Origin: Lentisphaerota bacterium
Lineage (GTDB): Bacteria > Verrucomicrobiota > Lentisphaeria > Victivallales > UBA1829
Assembly: GCA_015061845.1 (NCBI GenBank)
Contig: SUVT01000013.1
Location: 1 to 44,206, forward strand
Direction of reading: 5' to 3'
DNA length: 44,206 nt
The translations under genes were made by a program, and so were the position numbers. Below are positions 14,481-23,690 of the stretch, piece by piece. Under the pieces are notes generated by a model that worked only from the letters and a program-made list of their open reading frames with translations, was not told the DNA's origin and searched no databases. Every line of letters begins with the position of its first letter. The stretch's first letter is position 1.

Positions 14481-16184
14481 TCAATTTTCCGGAACATGCT
14501 GGAAAATATCTGCATCGAACACTCCTTTATCAGTGAGTTTCAGATGCGGGATCACCGGCAGGGCAAGAAAAGAGAGCTGCTGAAACGGCTCCTGTAACGT
14601 ACAACCGGTTCCGGCAGCGGCGGTCATGACTTTTTGCAACCGGGAGTTGAACTCTTCCGTTTTGCAATCGGTGAACAAACCGGCGACCGGGAAGGGGAGG
14701 GCTGCTGTTACCTGACCGTTCTGCACCACAACAAGTCCGCCTTGCTGTTGGATCAATGCGTTGACTGCTGCTGCAATATCTTCGTCTGTCGTTCCGATAA
14801 CGCAGATGTTGTGGGAATCATGTGCAACCGTTGTTGCCAGAGCCCCGGATTTTATGCCGGAACCATGAACAAAACCAAGTCCGATATTTCCGTTTTTTCC
14901 ATGCCGCTCAATGACGGCTGCTTTCAGAATATCGTTTGCAGGATCGGCATATTTTTTCCCATCTTTCACCGGAAGTTTCCGCATGAGTTTTTCTGTGATC
15001 AGAGAACCGGATTCAACACCAATGACAAAAGTTTCTGTTTTGCCGGAACGTACCGTGAAATCATCGGCGGTCACTTTTTGACACTTGACACTGTTATAGA
15101 ACTCTTCCGGGGCTTTCAGCGTGGAATCCGGCAGGGTCGATGCCTGCTTCCCGCTGACGATCACCTCTTTTATGATACATTTTTCAAGATCGGAAAGCAG
15201 TACGATATCAGCTCTTCTTCCGGGTGCAAGCAAGCCACGGTCATTCAATCCTGCATGTTTTGCGCCTGACCAGGAGGCTGTACGGTAAACTGCAAGCGGG
15301 TTTGCACCGGATGCAATGGCGCGCCGGATCATGGAGTCGATGTGGCCGGATGTGACGATTTCCAGCGGGGAAATGTCGTCAGTACAGAAGGAGATAAACG
15401 GAGAATTTTCCAGTGTGATCAGCGGTAAAAGGGTATCGAGGTTTTTTGCCGCAGAACCTTCCCGGATGAAAACTTGTATCCCCCGGCGCAGTTTTTCTGC
15501 CGCTTCGGCATAGAGCGTACTTTCATGACAATTCACAACACCGGCTGCTGCACAGGCGTTGAGTTCTTTTCCGGAAATCAGCGGACAATGACCGTCGATA
15601 TGATCAAAAAGGGCAGCTTTGGCAAGGACTTCCTCATCTCCAAAGAGCAAGCCGGGAACATTCATCAATTCAGCCAGCGTACTTTCCGGATGAAGTTCTT
15701 TCCACTTTCTGATCGTGACAGAATCAACTTCAGCCCCGGCAGTTTCAAAACCCGTTGCCGGAACGCAGGAACTCAGATTTACGATCAGGGACATGGAGAG
15801 CTTTTCTGCAGCAGAAAAGAAAAATTCAAATGCTTTTTCACCAACCACATTGGCAAGTTCATGAGGGTCGCAGATCGCTGTCGTTACACCGTGAGCAAGG
15901 ACAAGTTTCTCATATTCTCCGGGCAGAAGATGGCTGGATTCCAGATGGACATGGCTGTCCACAAACCCCGGAACTGCAAACAAATCAGTTCCGTCGATCA
16001 CTGTTTTTCCCCTGGAATAGCAGCCCAGTCCGGCAATTTTTCCGTCAATGACAGCAATATCGCATTTTTCGGTAGAGCCATCGGTCAAATGAAAAACATT
16101 TACTCCGGAAATGATAAGATCTGCCTCAATATTTCCCAATGCACAGCCGATCAATCTTTTTTTCTGTTCTGCAGAATGCTTCAT
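14481..16184 (-). CDS. ade: Adenine deaminase
   Basis: The 567-residue enzyme converts adenine to hypoxanthine in purine salvage. It has the amidohydrolase metal site HVHLESS, then CDPHELANV, the GHCPL, NCHEST and CTDD segments, and the C-terminal adenine-deaminase domain with a VAHDSHN block. Length fits the family. ATG 16184 is chosen because AAAGG lies 8 bases upstream and because the promoter places the transcript start downstream of the alternative ATG at 16226. It is convergent with the regulator gene (15 bases between stops) and appears to be a single-gene unit. The MATE gene behind it has its own promoter. Confidence 0.95.
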   Translation of the reverse strand: MKHSAEQKKRLIGCALGNIEADLIISGVNVFHLTDGSTEKCDIAVIDGKIAGLGCYSRGKTVIDGTDLFAVPGFVDSHVHLESSHLLPGEYEKLVLAHGVTTAICDPHELANVVGEKAFEFFFSAAEKLSMSLIVNLSSCVPATGFETAGAEVDSVTIRKWKELHPESTLAELMNVPGLLFGDEEVLAKAALFDHIDGHCPLISGKELNACAAAGVVNCHESTLYAEAAEKLRRGIQVFIREGSAAKNLDTLLPLITLENSPFISFCTDDISPLEIVTSGHIDSMIRRAIASGANPLAVYRTASWSGAKHAGLNDRGLLAPGRRADIVLLSDLEKCIIKEVIVSGKQASTLPDSTLKAPEEFYNSVKCQKVTADDFTVRSGKTETFVIGVESGSLITEKLMRKLPVKDGKKYADPANDILKAAVIERHGKNGNIGLGFVHGSGIKSGALATTVAHDSHNICVIGTTDEDIAAAVNALIQQQGGLVVVQNGQVTAALPFPVAGLFTDCKTEEFNSRLQKVMTAAAGTGCTLQEPFQQLSFLALPVIPHLKLTDKGVFDADIFQHVPEN

Positions 16185-16214
16185 AATCAATGCCTTTATT
16201 TTATATTTTGTTGA

Positions 16215-16243
16215 AACATAGTACATATTTTCTCTGTTTTCAA
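16215..16243 (-). promoter_or_regulatory. Promoter of adenine deaminase
   Basis: Minus strand: TTGAAA (16243-16238), 17-base spacer, TATGTT (16220-16215). Confidence 0.55.
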
Positions 16244-16273
16244 GCAGAGACTGCAGATTTTTTTATCAGAAAA

Positions 16274-16309
16274 AACTGTATTGATCAGGCATTTGAATTT
16301 TTTACAGTT
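16274..16309 (-). terminator. Weak terminator at the end of the first MATE gene
   Basis: On the minus strand AACTGTA (16309-16303) pairs with TACAGTT (16280-16274), followed by TTTT. The arms are short, the loop is 22 bases and the stem overlaps the stop codon. Confidence 0.4.
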
Positions 16310-17660
16310 TTTTGTTTTTCCAGTTCCCGAAATAAAGATAAAGAAAGCAGGATAACAGTACAAATCCCTGATAGAGCCATTCCGAGGTCCATGCTACGGC
16401 GGGTGTCGGATGATTCCTGATGATCACAAGCCATACAAAAAGGATATACAGAACAAGATTGATCAGCTCGATCACAACGATCGTCTTGATAGCACCTGTT
16501 CCGGAGACTGCGTTGAACAGAATAAATGCCGCCACCTGAACAAAACTTGCCACGCACATGACATAAACAGCATTCGCAGAAGAAGCGATCAATGACGGAT
16601 CGTCAGTATAGATCCGCATGGAAAGTTTCGGGCAGAGGGCATAAAATACCAGCAGCGGAACAACGATCGCAAAAGCGGAAATCAGGATTTTCCGGATCAA
16701 CCGCCAGACTTGATCGATTTTGCCTGCCCCGATCAGATTACTCACAAGGGAGTTCGTGGAAGTTGCAAAGGCATGAATAATAATGAAGGGCAGGGCAGAA
16801 AGTGATCTGACAATATTGACGATCGCCAGAGAACGTTCTCCCAGCCGTTCTACTGCTACGAAAAAGAAAAACCACACACCCACAGAGATAAAGGGCTGAA
16901 GCATCATCCAGAAAGAGACAGAGAACACTTTTTTCAAGATATCCGGACTGATGATGGCAGAAACAGAGTTGAAGCCGTACTTCTTTGCATCAATGAATTT
17001 TACAGTATAAAAGACATAGCAGAGCATGGCAATCGCTTCGGCGATACTTGAAGCAAGTGCAGCTCCGGCGATTCCCATTTCCGGCATTCCGAACTTTCCG
17101 AAAATCAGTGCATAGTTCAACAGAATGTTGGAAATCACCATTGCAATGGAACTGTACGTCAGGATCTTTGTCTGGGCGATCCCGACATAGAAGGCGCGGA
17201 AGATCGAGGCGGTAAAGGCAAAAAACAGACCGTACAGCCGCCAGTCGAGATATTCGATCGTTGCTTTACAGATTTCTGCCGACTGGATCATTTTCGGGAG
17301 CAAAACCGGCGAGAGAAACTTGATTGCAAGCATCAGCAGAATGGAGAATATGACCAGAAAGAATCCTCCGGCATAACAGATCTGTCCGGTTTTCCGGTAA
17401 TTTTTTTCACCGTTTCTTCTGGCAATCAGGATCTGGGCTCCGAAACTGAACCCTGTTCCAAGAACAAAGAATGCCAGAAAATAGACCGTTCCCAGAGCGG
17501 AAGCCCCCAATGCGACTTCGCTGACTCTGCCTAGAAATGCGGTGTCGGTCATTCCGATAATATGTTCCATGAGCATACTTAATAAGATCGGAATGGTTAC
17601 GGTACTTATTTTTTTATAGGAATAACATCCTTTTTCGTCGAATTCAGCAACAGTGTTCAT
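16302..17660 (-). CDS. MATE-family multidrug/metabolite exporter
   Basis: The 452-residue protein has about twelve hydrophobic spans in two similar halves. The N-terminal pattern MEHIIGMTDTAFLGRVSEVALGA and the later VSFWMMLQPFISVGVW and FAIVVPLLVFYAL spans fit MATE (multi-antimicrobial extrusion) antiporters, which use Na+ or H+ gradients to export organic cations. The ATG follows AAGG. It has its own promoter (17698-17725). The substrate cannot be inferred; the nearest relative in the window (24173) belongs to a different MATE branch. Confidence 0.9.
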   Translation of the reverse strand: MNTVAEFDEKGCYSYKKISTVTIPILLSMLMEHIIGMTDTAFLGRVSEVALGASALGTVYFLAFFVLGTGFSFGAQILIARRNGEKNYRKTGQICYAGGFFLVIFSILLMLAIKFLSPVLLPKMIQSAEICKATIEYLDWRLYGLFFAFTASIFRAFYVGIAQTKILTYSSIAMVISNILLNYALIFGKFGMPEMGIAGAALASSIAEAIAMLCYVFYTVKFIDAKKYGFNSVSAIISPDILKKVFSVSFWMMLQPFISVGVWFFFFVAVERLGERSLAIVNIVRSLSALPFIIIHAFATSTNSLVSNLIGAGKIDQVWRLIRKILISAFAIVVPLLVFYALCPKLSMRIYTDDPSLIASSANAVYVMCVASFVQVAAFILFNAVSGTGAIKTIVVIELINLVLYILFVWLVIIRNHPTPAVAWTSEWLYQGFVLLSCFLYLYFGNWKNKKL

Positions 17661-17697
17661 TGCCTTGACATCCTTTCCTTGATTGCATAAAGCAGAT

Positions 17698-17725
17698 AAT
17701 ATATTACAAATGTATTTTTTTTCAA
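17698..17725 (-). promoter_or_regulatory. Promoter of the first MATE gene
   Basis: Minus strand: TTGAAA (17725-17720), 16-base spacer, TATATT (17703-17698). Confidence 0.65.
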
Positions 17726-17815
17726 CCTGCGAGACGATTTTCCTGTCATAATAGACCGGAAAAAGTGAAATTCAGGAAAAAAACGTAAAAAAATGAAAAA
17801 AAATGAAAAACTTGC

Positions 17816-17843
17816 TTGCATTTTCAATTTACTGTGATATATT
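17816..17843 (+). promoter_or_regulatory. Promoter of tRNA-Lys
   Basis: TTGCAT (17816-17821), 16-base spacer, TATATT (17838-17843), 25 bases before the tRNA. No terminator hairpin separates the tRNA from gmk, so gmk-coaC may be read from here too. Confidence 0.7.
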
Positions 17844-17868
17844 ACGAAATCTTCAATATGGAAGATGT

Positions 17869-17944
17869 GAGTCGTTAGCTCAGTCGGTAGAGCATCGCCC
17901 TTTTAAGGCGGGTGTCCAGGGTTCGAGTCCCTGACGACTCACCA
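17869..17944 (+). tRNA. tRNA-Lys (TTT)
   Basis: A 76-base cloverleaf with encoded CCA: acceptor GAGTCGT/ACGACTC, D stem GCTC/GAGC, anticodon loop CTTTTAA (anticodon TTT), T loop TTCGAGT. It ends 31 bases before the gmk start; only a T run, no hairpin, lies between. Confidence 0.97.
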
Positions 17945-17975
17945 TTTTTTTTACCTTTTTTCCGGAGTTGTACCT

Positions 17976-18608
17976 ATGAATATGGACAAAATCCCCGAAC
18001 AATGCGGTGTTTTGATCGTCCTTTCCGGACCAAGCGGTGCCGGAAAATCTTCTATTCTCTCCCAAGTCATGAAACAGCGTCCGAATCTTTGTTTCTCTGT
18101 TTCCTGTACAACCAGATCTCCCAGACCGGGAGAAGAACACGGCAAAGCATATTATTTTCTTGAAAAAGAAGATTTTGAAGCCAGAATCGCTGCCGGAGAA
18201 TTTCTCGAACATGCCTGTGTCCACGGGAACTATTATGGAACGCTCAAGTCCGAAGTAACAAACAGACTGCTGCAGAATAAAGATGTTGTTCTGGATATTG
18301 ACGTTCAAGGTGCGATGATTTTGAAAAAACTCTGTGCAGAAGATCCCCTGCTTTCCAGATGCGCCGAATTTGTCTTTGTTTCCCCGCCTTCCATGGAAAT
18401 ACTGGAAAAGCGTCTGCGCGGACGCGGAACAGAAACAGAAGAAGTGATCCTGCGCCGTCTTGCCAATGCAAAAGGGGAAATCGATCAGCTGGAAGAGTAT
18501 TCCTATCTGATTCTCAATGATGAACTGGAAAATGCGGTAACCGCATTTCTGGCAATGTACGACACCTTCAAACTTTCCCTCAAACGTTGGAAAGGAGCTG
18601 TAAAATGA
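17976..18608 (+). CDS. gmk: Guanylate kinase
   Basis: The 210-residue enzyme phosphorylates GMP to GDP in the cytoplasm. The P-loop GPSGAGKS is at about 18-25, followed by the GMP-binding block SCTTRSPRPGEEHGKAYYF and the EFLEHACVHGNYYGT segment, with the lid arginines in RLRGRGTETEEVI. Length is standard. GGAG precedes the ATG. The stop overlaps the coaC start (ATGA), so the pair is translationally coupled. This gmk-coaC order is common in bacteria, often followed by rpoZ, which is not seen here. Confidence 0.96.
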   Translation: MNMDKIPEQCGVLIVLSGPSGAGKSSILSQVMKQRPNLCFSVSCTTRSPRPGEEHGKAYYFLEKEDFEARIAAGEFLEHACVHGNYYGTLKSEVTNRLLQNKDVVLDIDVQGAMILKKLCAEDPLLSRCAEFVFVSPPSMEILEKRLRGRGTETEEVILRRLANAKGEIDQLEEYSYLILNDELENAVTAFLAMYDTFKLSLKRWKGAVK

Positions 18609-19144
18609 GCAAGAAATGTATTCTTTTAGGAGTTTCCGGCGGAATCGCAGCATACAAAGCGGTGGATCTCTGTTCCAAACTTTCCTCTCAGGGATATGAT
18701 GTCAATGTGGTTATGACAGAGTCTGCCCGGAAATTGGTTTCCGAATGTCTTTTCCGGACTCTTTCCAAAAATCCGGTTCTGACCGATTTGTTTGAATCTC
18801 CGGACTGGAGACCGGGACATGTTGCGCTGGCAGAAAAGGCGGATCTTATGGTTGTTGCGCCTGCGACTGCCAACTTTATCGGAAAACTCGCCAACGGGAT
18901 CGCTGATGATGTGTTGAGTACGTCAGCTATTGCTTTCTATAAAAAGGTTTTGATTGCCCCGGCAATGAACACCCACATGTGGCGGCATCCGGCTGTTCAG
19001 AAAAATTGTGAAACGCTCCGTTCCTGGGGTGTTGAGTTCGTGGGTCCTGCCAGCGGGCATCTTGCCTGTGGTGATGTGGGCGAAGGCAGAATGGTGGAAG
19101 TTCCGGAAATTCTCGAAAAGATCAACGAACTTTTGAAAGATTGA
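18605..19144 (+). CDS. coaC: Phosphopantothenoylcysteine decarboxylase, CoaC-only flavoprotein
   Basis: Start at ATG 18605, in an ATGA overlap with gmk and behind AAGGAG. The 179-residue protein has the HFCD flavoprotein features: GVSGGIAAYKA at the N-terminus, GHVALAEKADLMVVAPATAN with the catalytic His, the PAMNTHMW substrate-recognition clamp and the ACGDVGEGRM cysteine motif. It decarboxylates 4'-phosphopantothenoylcysteine in coenzyme A synthesis. Most bacteria have a CoaBC fusion of about 400 residues; here the CoaB ligase half is absent and is not encoded next door, so it must be elsewhere. Confidence 0.9.
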   Translation: MSKKCILLGVSGGIAAYKAVDLCSKLSSQGYDVNVVMTESARKLVSECLFRTLSKNPVLTDLFESPDWRPGHVALAEKADLMVVAPATANFIGKLANGIADDVLSTSAIAFYKKVLIAPAMNTHMWRHPAVQKNCETLRSWGVEFVGPASGHLACGDVGEGRMVEVPEILEKINELLKD

Positions 19145-19174
19145 TCCCGACTTCAGCAAATAGAATTTTTCATG

Positions 19175-19207
19175 ACCGGTAAGGAAATTCCTTATCGGTT
19201 CTTTTTT
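19175..19207 (+). terminator. Terminator of gmk-coaC
   Basis: ACCGGTAAGG (19175-19184) pairs with CCTTATCGGT (19190-19199), one G-T pair, then a T tract (19202-19207). Confidence 0.85.
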
Positions 19208-19282
19208 GTTGGATACCTCTTTTTCCTGAGATTCCTGTTGCGTAGATCTGCCGGAAAATCCTTTTTTCAGAACGTATTGGAA

Positions 19283-19312
19283 ACATTTTGACTGTCTGCT
19301 GTGTCAAAATGT
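19283..19312 (+). promoter_or_regulatory. Inverted repeat upstream of the clpB sigma-54 promoter
   Basis: Ten-base arms ACATTTTGAC (19283-19292) and GTCAAAATGT (19303-19312) are perfect, with a 10-base spacer. It ends about 35 bases upstream of the -24 box, a workable place for an enhancer-binding activator or a repressor. The geometry recalls CIRCE but the sequence does not match it. Confidence 0.6.
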
Positions 19313-19346
19313 CTCAAAAAAATGCCCCCTTTCTGCGAAAAAAAAG

Positions 19347-19363
19347 TTGGCACGGTTTTTGCT
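19347..19363 (+). promoter_or_regulatory. Sigma-54 (RpoN) promoter of clpB
   Basis: TTGGCACG - GTTT - TTGCT fits the -24/-12 consensus TGGCACG-N4-TTGC(A/T) at every fixed position. The GG and GC doublets are 12 bases apart as required. A start near 19375 leaves a leader of about 55 bases, which includes a GGGTGAT/ATCACCC palindrome at 19396-19410 just before the ribosome-binding site. Confidence 0.8.
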
Positions 19364-19395
19364 CAATGATTTTATGCAGACAAAAAAAGAAAAAT

Positions 19396-19410
19396 GGGTG
19401 ATGATCACCC
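19396..19410. repeat. 15-bp palindrome in the clpB leader
   Basis: GGGTGAT and ATCACCC flank one central base, 6 bases before AGGAGG. It could be an operator or a dimer site; the one-base loop makes a stable RNA hairpin unlikely. Confidence 0.5.
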
Positions 19411-19428
19411 GGAATCAGGAGGCATATT

Positions 19429-22023
19429 ATGGCAGATATGGAAAAACTTACAACAAAATCTAAAGAGGCAATGCTGTTTGCTCAGCGGATCGCAACGGAA
19501 CGGGGAAATTCTGAGATCCGTCCCATCCATCTTCTGAATGCTCTGGTGATGCAGGAAGATGGACTTGTTCCTTCTCTTTTCAAACGGATGAATATTGAAC
19601 TCGGTCCAATGATCCTTGCTTTGGAACAGGAACTTGTGAAACTTCCATCGGTTTCCGGAGAAACTGCACAGAATCCCTATCCATCCCGTGATTTCAATCA
19701 GGTCCTGATCGAAGCCGCAAAAGCTGCAGAACACATGAAAGATGAATATATCAGCGTGGAACATCTGCTGCTTGCAATCATTGAAAAAGACAGCAAATGT
19801 GCCAAACTTCTTTCCGGTTTCGGGGTCGATAAAAACAGCGTTCTGAATGCCCTGAAATCTGTTCGGGGGAATCAGCGTGTCACAAACGATTCGCCGGAAT
19901 CTTCCTATGAAGCATTGGAAAAATATGGAAGAGATTTGACACAGGCGGCTGCTCAGGGAAAACTTGACCCGGTGATCGGACGGGATGATGAGATCCGTCG
20001 CACCATCCAGATCCTGTCACGGCGCACGAAAAACAATCCGGTTCTGATCGGGGAACCCGGCGTTGGAAAAACCGCAATCGTGGAAGGGCTGGCACGGCGG
20101 ATCATGGATGGCGATGTTCCGGAAGGTCTGAAAAATAAAAAACTGGTGGCTCTTGATATGGGCGCATTGATCGCCGGTGCCAAATACCGCGGAGAATTTG
20201 AGGAACGGTTGAAAGCTGTTCTGAAAGAGGTTGCATCATCCGAAGGCGCAATCATCCTTTTCATTGATGAACTCCATACAGTTGTCGGAGCAGGCGGCGG
20301 AGGTGAAGGAGCCATGGATGCCGGAAACCTGCTGAAACCCATGCTTGCCCGCGGGGAACTCCATTGTATCGGTGCGACAACCCTGGATGAATACCGGAAA
20401 TATATAGAGAAAGATGCGGCTTTGGAACGGCGATTCCAATCGGTTCTTGTTCCGCAGCCCGGCGTGGAAGATACGATCTCCATATTGCGGGGATTGAAAG
20501 AACGGTATGAAACGCATCACGGCGTGAAGATCAAGGATACCGCACTTGTTGCGGCGGCAACACTTTCTGACAAGTACATCACGGATCGTTTTCTGCCGGA
20601 TAAAGCTATCGACCTTCTGGATGAAGCTGCGGCAAAGCTGCGGACAGAAATAGACTCCTGTCCGGTGGCGATCGATGAACTTTCCAGAAAGCAGATGCGG
20701 ATGGAAATTGAACTTGCCGCTTTGAAGAAAGAGACCGATTCCGCCAGTGTTGCAAGACGGAGTTTGCTGGAACAGGAACTTGCAGAGGTGAAAGAACGCT
20801 GCAGTACCTTGAAAGCCGCCTGGGAAGCGGAAAAGAAATCCATTGTTGATCTGCGTGATATGCGGGCAAATCTGGAACTTGCAAAGACAAATCTTGCCAA
20901 AGCGGAACGGGAATATGATCTGAACCGTGCCGCTGAACTCAAGCATGGAGTGATCCCCGGTCTGGAACGGCAGATCTCTGCTATGGAAGAGAAGATCCAC
21001 ACGGAAAAGAGTTCCCGCATGGCGAAAGAGGAAGTCACGGATGAAGATATCGCCGAAATCGTGTCACGCTGGACAAAAATCCCTGTCAGCAAACTGGTTC
21101 AGGGGGAACGGGAAAAACTGTTGATGCTTCCTGAAAAACTTCATGAACGTGTTGTTGGTCAGGATGAGGCGGTGGATGCTGTTTCAGATGCGGTTCTCCG
21201 GGCAAGATCCGGCTTGAAAGATCCCAACCGTCCCATTGCTTCCTTTATCTTCCTCGGTCCCACTGGTGTAGGGAAGACTGAACTTGCCAAAGCGTTGGCG
21301 GAGGATCTTTTCGATGATGAACGGGCGATCATCCGGATCGACATGTCTGAATATATGGAAAAACACAGTGTCTCCCGTCTGGTTGGCGCACCTCCGGGGT
21401 ATGTCGGCTATGATGAAGGCGGTCAGTTGACCGAAGCTGTACGGAGACGTCCTTACTCTGTTGTTCTGTTCGATGAAATCGAAAAGGCGCATCACGATGT
21501 GTTCAATATCTTTCTTCAGATCCTGGATGACGGAATGTTGACAGATTCCCGTGGAAGAACGGTGAATTTCAAGAATACCATTATCATCATGACCAGCAAT
21601 CTTGGCAGTGATCTTCTGCTGGAAGCTGCAGGAAAAGGTGACGGTAATGAAGCGGTCAGAGAAAAAATGACTGCATTGCTGCGTCAGTATTTCCGACCGG
21701 AATTCCTGAACCGGATCGATGAGACACTGCTGTTCCGGGCATTGACTCAGGAAGATATTGAGCGGATCCTTGAAATTCAGATGAAACATTTTACGTTCCG
21801 TTTGAAAGAGATGGGAATTTCTGTTGAGCTTACATCCAAGGCGAAAAAACTGCTGTCGAAAAAGGGGTATGATCCTGATTTCGGGGCAAGACCATTGAAG
21901 CGGACATTGGTCCGGGAAGTGGAAACGCCTGTCTCCCGGATGCTCATCGCCGGGGATCTTCCGGAAGGTTCGACATTGAAAATCGATGTTTCCGGTAAGG
22001 AATTGCACTTCTCGCGCGCATGA
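19429..22023 (+). CDS. clpB: ClpB disaggregase (Hsp100)
   Basis: The 864-residue AAA+ chaperone resolves protein aggregates with DnaK/DnaJ/GrpE. It has the Clp N-domain (1-145, two repeats), NBD1 with Walker A GEPGVGKT (208-215) and the [16 protein letters not shown] pore region, a long coiled-coil M-domain (about 405-530, what separates ClpB from ClpA/ClpC), and NBD2 with Walker A GPTGVGKT (from 610) and the GYVGYDEGG pore loop. Length is normal. AGGAGG precedes the ATG. It lies behind a sigma-54 promoter and is followed by grpE with its own sigma-70-type promoter. Confidence 0.97.
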   Translation: MADMEKLTTKSKEAMLFAQRIATERGNSEIRPIHLLNALVMQEDGLVPSLFKRMNIELGPMILALEQELVKLPSVSGETAQNPYPSRDFNQVLIEAAKAAEHMKDEYISVEHLLLAIIEKDSKCAKLLSGFGVDKNSVLNALKSVRGNQRVTNDSPESSYEALEKYGRDLTQAAAQGKLDPVIGRDDEIRRTIQILSRRTKNNPVLIGEPGVGKTAIVEGLARRIMDGDVPEGLKNKKLVALDMGALIAGAKYRGEFEERLKAVLKEVASSEGAIILFIDELHTVVGAGGGGEGAMDAGNLLKPMLARGELHCIGATTLDEYRKYIEKDAALERRFQSVLVPQPGVEDTISILRGLKERYETHHGVKIKDTALVAAATLSDKYITDRFLPDKAIDLLDEAAAKLRTEIDSCPVAIDELSRKQMRMEIELAALKKETDSASVARRSLLEQELAEVKERCSTLKAAWEAEKKSIVDLRDMRANLELAKTNLAKAEREYDLNRAAELKHGVIPGLERQISAMEEKIHTEKSSRMAKEEVTDEDIAEIVSRWTKIPVSKLVQGEREKLLMLPEKLHERVVGQDEAVDAVSDAVLRARSGLKDPNRPIASFIFLGPTGVGKTELAKALAEDLFDDERAIIRIDMSEYMEKHSVSRLVGAPPGYVGYDEGGQLTEAVRRRPYSVVLFDEIEKAHHDVFNIFLQILDDGMLTDSRGRTVNFKNTIIIMTSNLGSDLLLEAAGKGDGNEAVREKMTALLRQYFRPEFLNRIDETLLFRALTQEDIERILEIQMKHFTFRLKEMGISVELTSKAKKLLSKKGYDPDFGARPLKRTLVREVETPVSRMLIAGDLPEGSTLKIDVSGKELHFSRA

Positions 22024-22027
22024 GGTG

Positions 22028-22056
22028 TTGAAAAGTACGCGATTAGAGTGTATATT
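22028..22056 (+). promoter_or_regulatory. Promoter of grpE
   Basis: TTGAAA (22028-22033), 17-base spacer, TATATT (22051-22056), 39 bases before the start codon. It directly follows the clpB stop. Confidence 0.7.
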
Positions 22057-22094
22057 ACCCGATCATAACGAAAACAGAAGGAAATATTACAGAT

Positions 22095-22697
22095 ATGAGT
22101 AAAGAAGAACAGAAACAGGAAGAACAGAATACCGCAACTGAAGAAACTGTCAAGGCTGCAGAAGCAGAACAGAAAGCAGAACAGAAAGCAGAACAGAAAG
22201 AACAGGTTCCTCCGACACCGGAACAGCTTCTGGAAGAAGCAAGATTGAAACTGGAAGCATCTGAGAAGAAGTATCTGCTTTTGCTTGCTGATATGGAAAA
22301 TCTGCGGAAACGCTGCATGAAAGATATGGAATCCACCCGGTACAATACCATGGCAGATACCATTACTCCGTTCCTGCAGGTGTTTGACCACTTCGGAATG
22401 GCTGTGAAAGCATCCGAACAGTCTGACAATCTGAAGATGCTGCTGGATGGTATGAAGATGATCCGCAGCGAATTTGATAAGGCATTCCAGGAACTCGGTG
22501 TCGAGTGCATTGATGCCGTTGGAAAAGATTTTGACCCCAATGTACACGAGGCGGTTTCTCAGGAAGCCTCTGAAACCGTTCCCGCTGGAAAAGTGATCCG
22601 TCAGTGGAACTGCGGTTACAAAACCGGCTCCCGTCTGCTGAAACCCGCTATGGTGGTTGTCAGCTCCGGGAAACCGGAAGAAGCCGCCAAGGAATAA
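22095..22697 (+). CDS. grpE: GrpE nucleotide-exchange factor
   Basis: The 200-residue protein releases ADP from DnaK. It has a long charged N-terminal region, the GrpE coiled coil with ENLRKRCMKDMESTRYN, and the C-terminal beta domain with FDPNVHEAV and KVIRQWNCGYKTGSRLLKPAMV, the family signature. The N-terminal tail carries three identical AEQK blocks coded by a 12-base tandem repeat. AGAAGGA precedes the ATG. It is followed by a DnaJ-type gene 26 bases on; dnaK itself is not in the window. Confidence 0.95.
   Translation: MSKEEQKQEEQNTATEETVKAAEAEQKAEQKAEQKEQVPPTPEQLLEEARLKLEASEKKYLLLLADMENLRKRCMKDMESTRYNTMADTITPFLQVFDHFGMAVKASEQSDNLKMLLDGMKMIRSEFDKAFQELGVECIDAVGKDFDPNVHEAVSQEASETVPAGKVIRQWNCGYKTGSRLLKPAMVVVSSGKPEEAAKE
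22164..22199 (+). repeat. 3 x 12-bp tandem repeat in grpE
   Basis: GCAGAACAGAAA repeats three times without change inside the acidic-basic N-terminal tail of GrpE; copy number could vary by slippage without a frameshift. Confidence 0.8.
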
Positions 22698-22723
22698 ACC
22701 GGTTCCGGAAGGACAGGTGAAGT

Positions 22724-23689
22724 ATGGCAAACGAAGATTATTATGCAACGCTTGGAATCTCAAAATCTGCAACGGCAGATGAGATCAAAAAAGCGTACCG
22801 GAAACTTGCGATCAAGTATCATCCGGACCGGAATCCCGGGAACAAACAGGCAGAAGAGAAGTTCAAGAAAGTCTCTATTGCCTATGAAGTTTTGAGTGAT
22901 CCGGAGAAACGCAAAAATTACGATCAGTTCGGTTCCGATTACTTCCAACATGCCGGAGCAGGCGGTTTCGGCGGCGGTCAGGGCGGGTTCCATGATCCCC
23001 GGGATATTTTCAGTCAGTTCTTCGGCGGAGCAGGCGGCTTCAGAGGCGGTCAGCGCTCAACAACGATCAACCTCAACGATTTGTTCGGCGGAGCAGGCGG
23101 CTTCGGCGGCGGGTTCGGCGGACCGCAAAAAGGTTCCGATATGGAAACGGAACTCACCATTACCTTTGACGAGGCATTCCATGGCGTGGAAAAACAGTTC
23201 CGGACAGACCGCGAGCTGACGATCCGTATTCCTGCCGGGATCAAAGACGGACAGAAAGTCCGGGTTGCCGGAGCAGGGGGAGCAAGTCCCATGGGCGGTC
23301 CCGCAGGGGATCTGTTCGTGGTGATCAAGGTTGCTCCGAACTCCGTGTTTTCCAGAGATGGTCAGAATCTTATCTGTGAATTGCCGATCTCTCTTGAGAC
23401 AGCTGTCAATGGCGGGATCGTGGAAGTTCCTTCCATGAAAGGGAAAGTCCGGATGAAGGTTCCTGCCGGATCCCAGACCGGAAATATTCTCCGGATCCGC
23501 AACAGCGGTTTCCCCGGTTCAAAAACGAAACCGCAGGGGGATCAGTTGGTGAAGTTGAAAGTGGAGATCCCGTCCGGGCTTTCAAAACAGCAGAGTGATC
23601 TTCTGAAATATTTTCTGGATTCTCTGACAGAAGAAAATTCACCGGTACAGAAACAATTCGCAGCGGAAGCTGCAAAATACATGGGTTGA
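22724..23689 (+). CDS. DnaJ-type co-chaperone without zinc finger (CbpA-like)
   Basis: The 321-residue protein has a J domain (5-70) with HPD at 33-35, a long Gly/Phe-rich linker (about 75-135) built from GGAGGF-like repeats, then the two DnaJ C-terminal beta domains (about 140-300). The four CXXCXGXG zinc motifs of true DnaJ are absent, so it is a class B protein like CbpA. It stimulates DnaK ATPase and delivers substrates. It follows grpE closely and ends 1 base before smpB, so grpE-cbpA-smpB are probably one transcript. Confidence 0.93.
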   Translation: MANEDYYATLGISKSATADEIKKAYRKLAIKYHPDRNPGNKQAEEKFKKVSIAYEVLSDPEKRKNYDQFGSDYFQHAGAGGFGGGQGGFHDPRDIFSQFFGGAGGFRGGQRSTTINLNDLFGGAGGFGGGFGGPQKGSDMETELTITFDEAFHGVEKQFRTDRELTIRIPAGIKDGQKVRVAGAGGASPMGGPAGDLFVVIKVAPNSVFSRDGQNLICELPISLETAVNGGIVEVPSMKGKVRMKVPAGSQTGNILRIRNSGFPGSKTKPQGDQLVKLKVEIPSGLSKQQSDLLKYFLDSLTEENSPVQKQFAAEAAKYMG

Positions 23690-23690
23690 T

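Noticed and set aside
19283-19312. CIRCE/HrcA operator before clpB
   Set aside because: The arm-spacer-arm geometry is similar, but the arms do not match TTAGCACTC/GAGTGCTAA.
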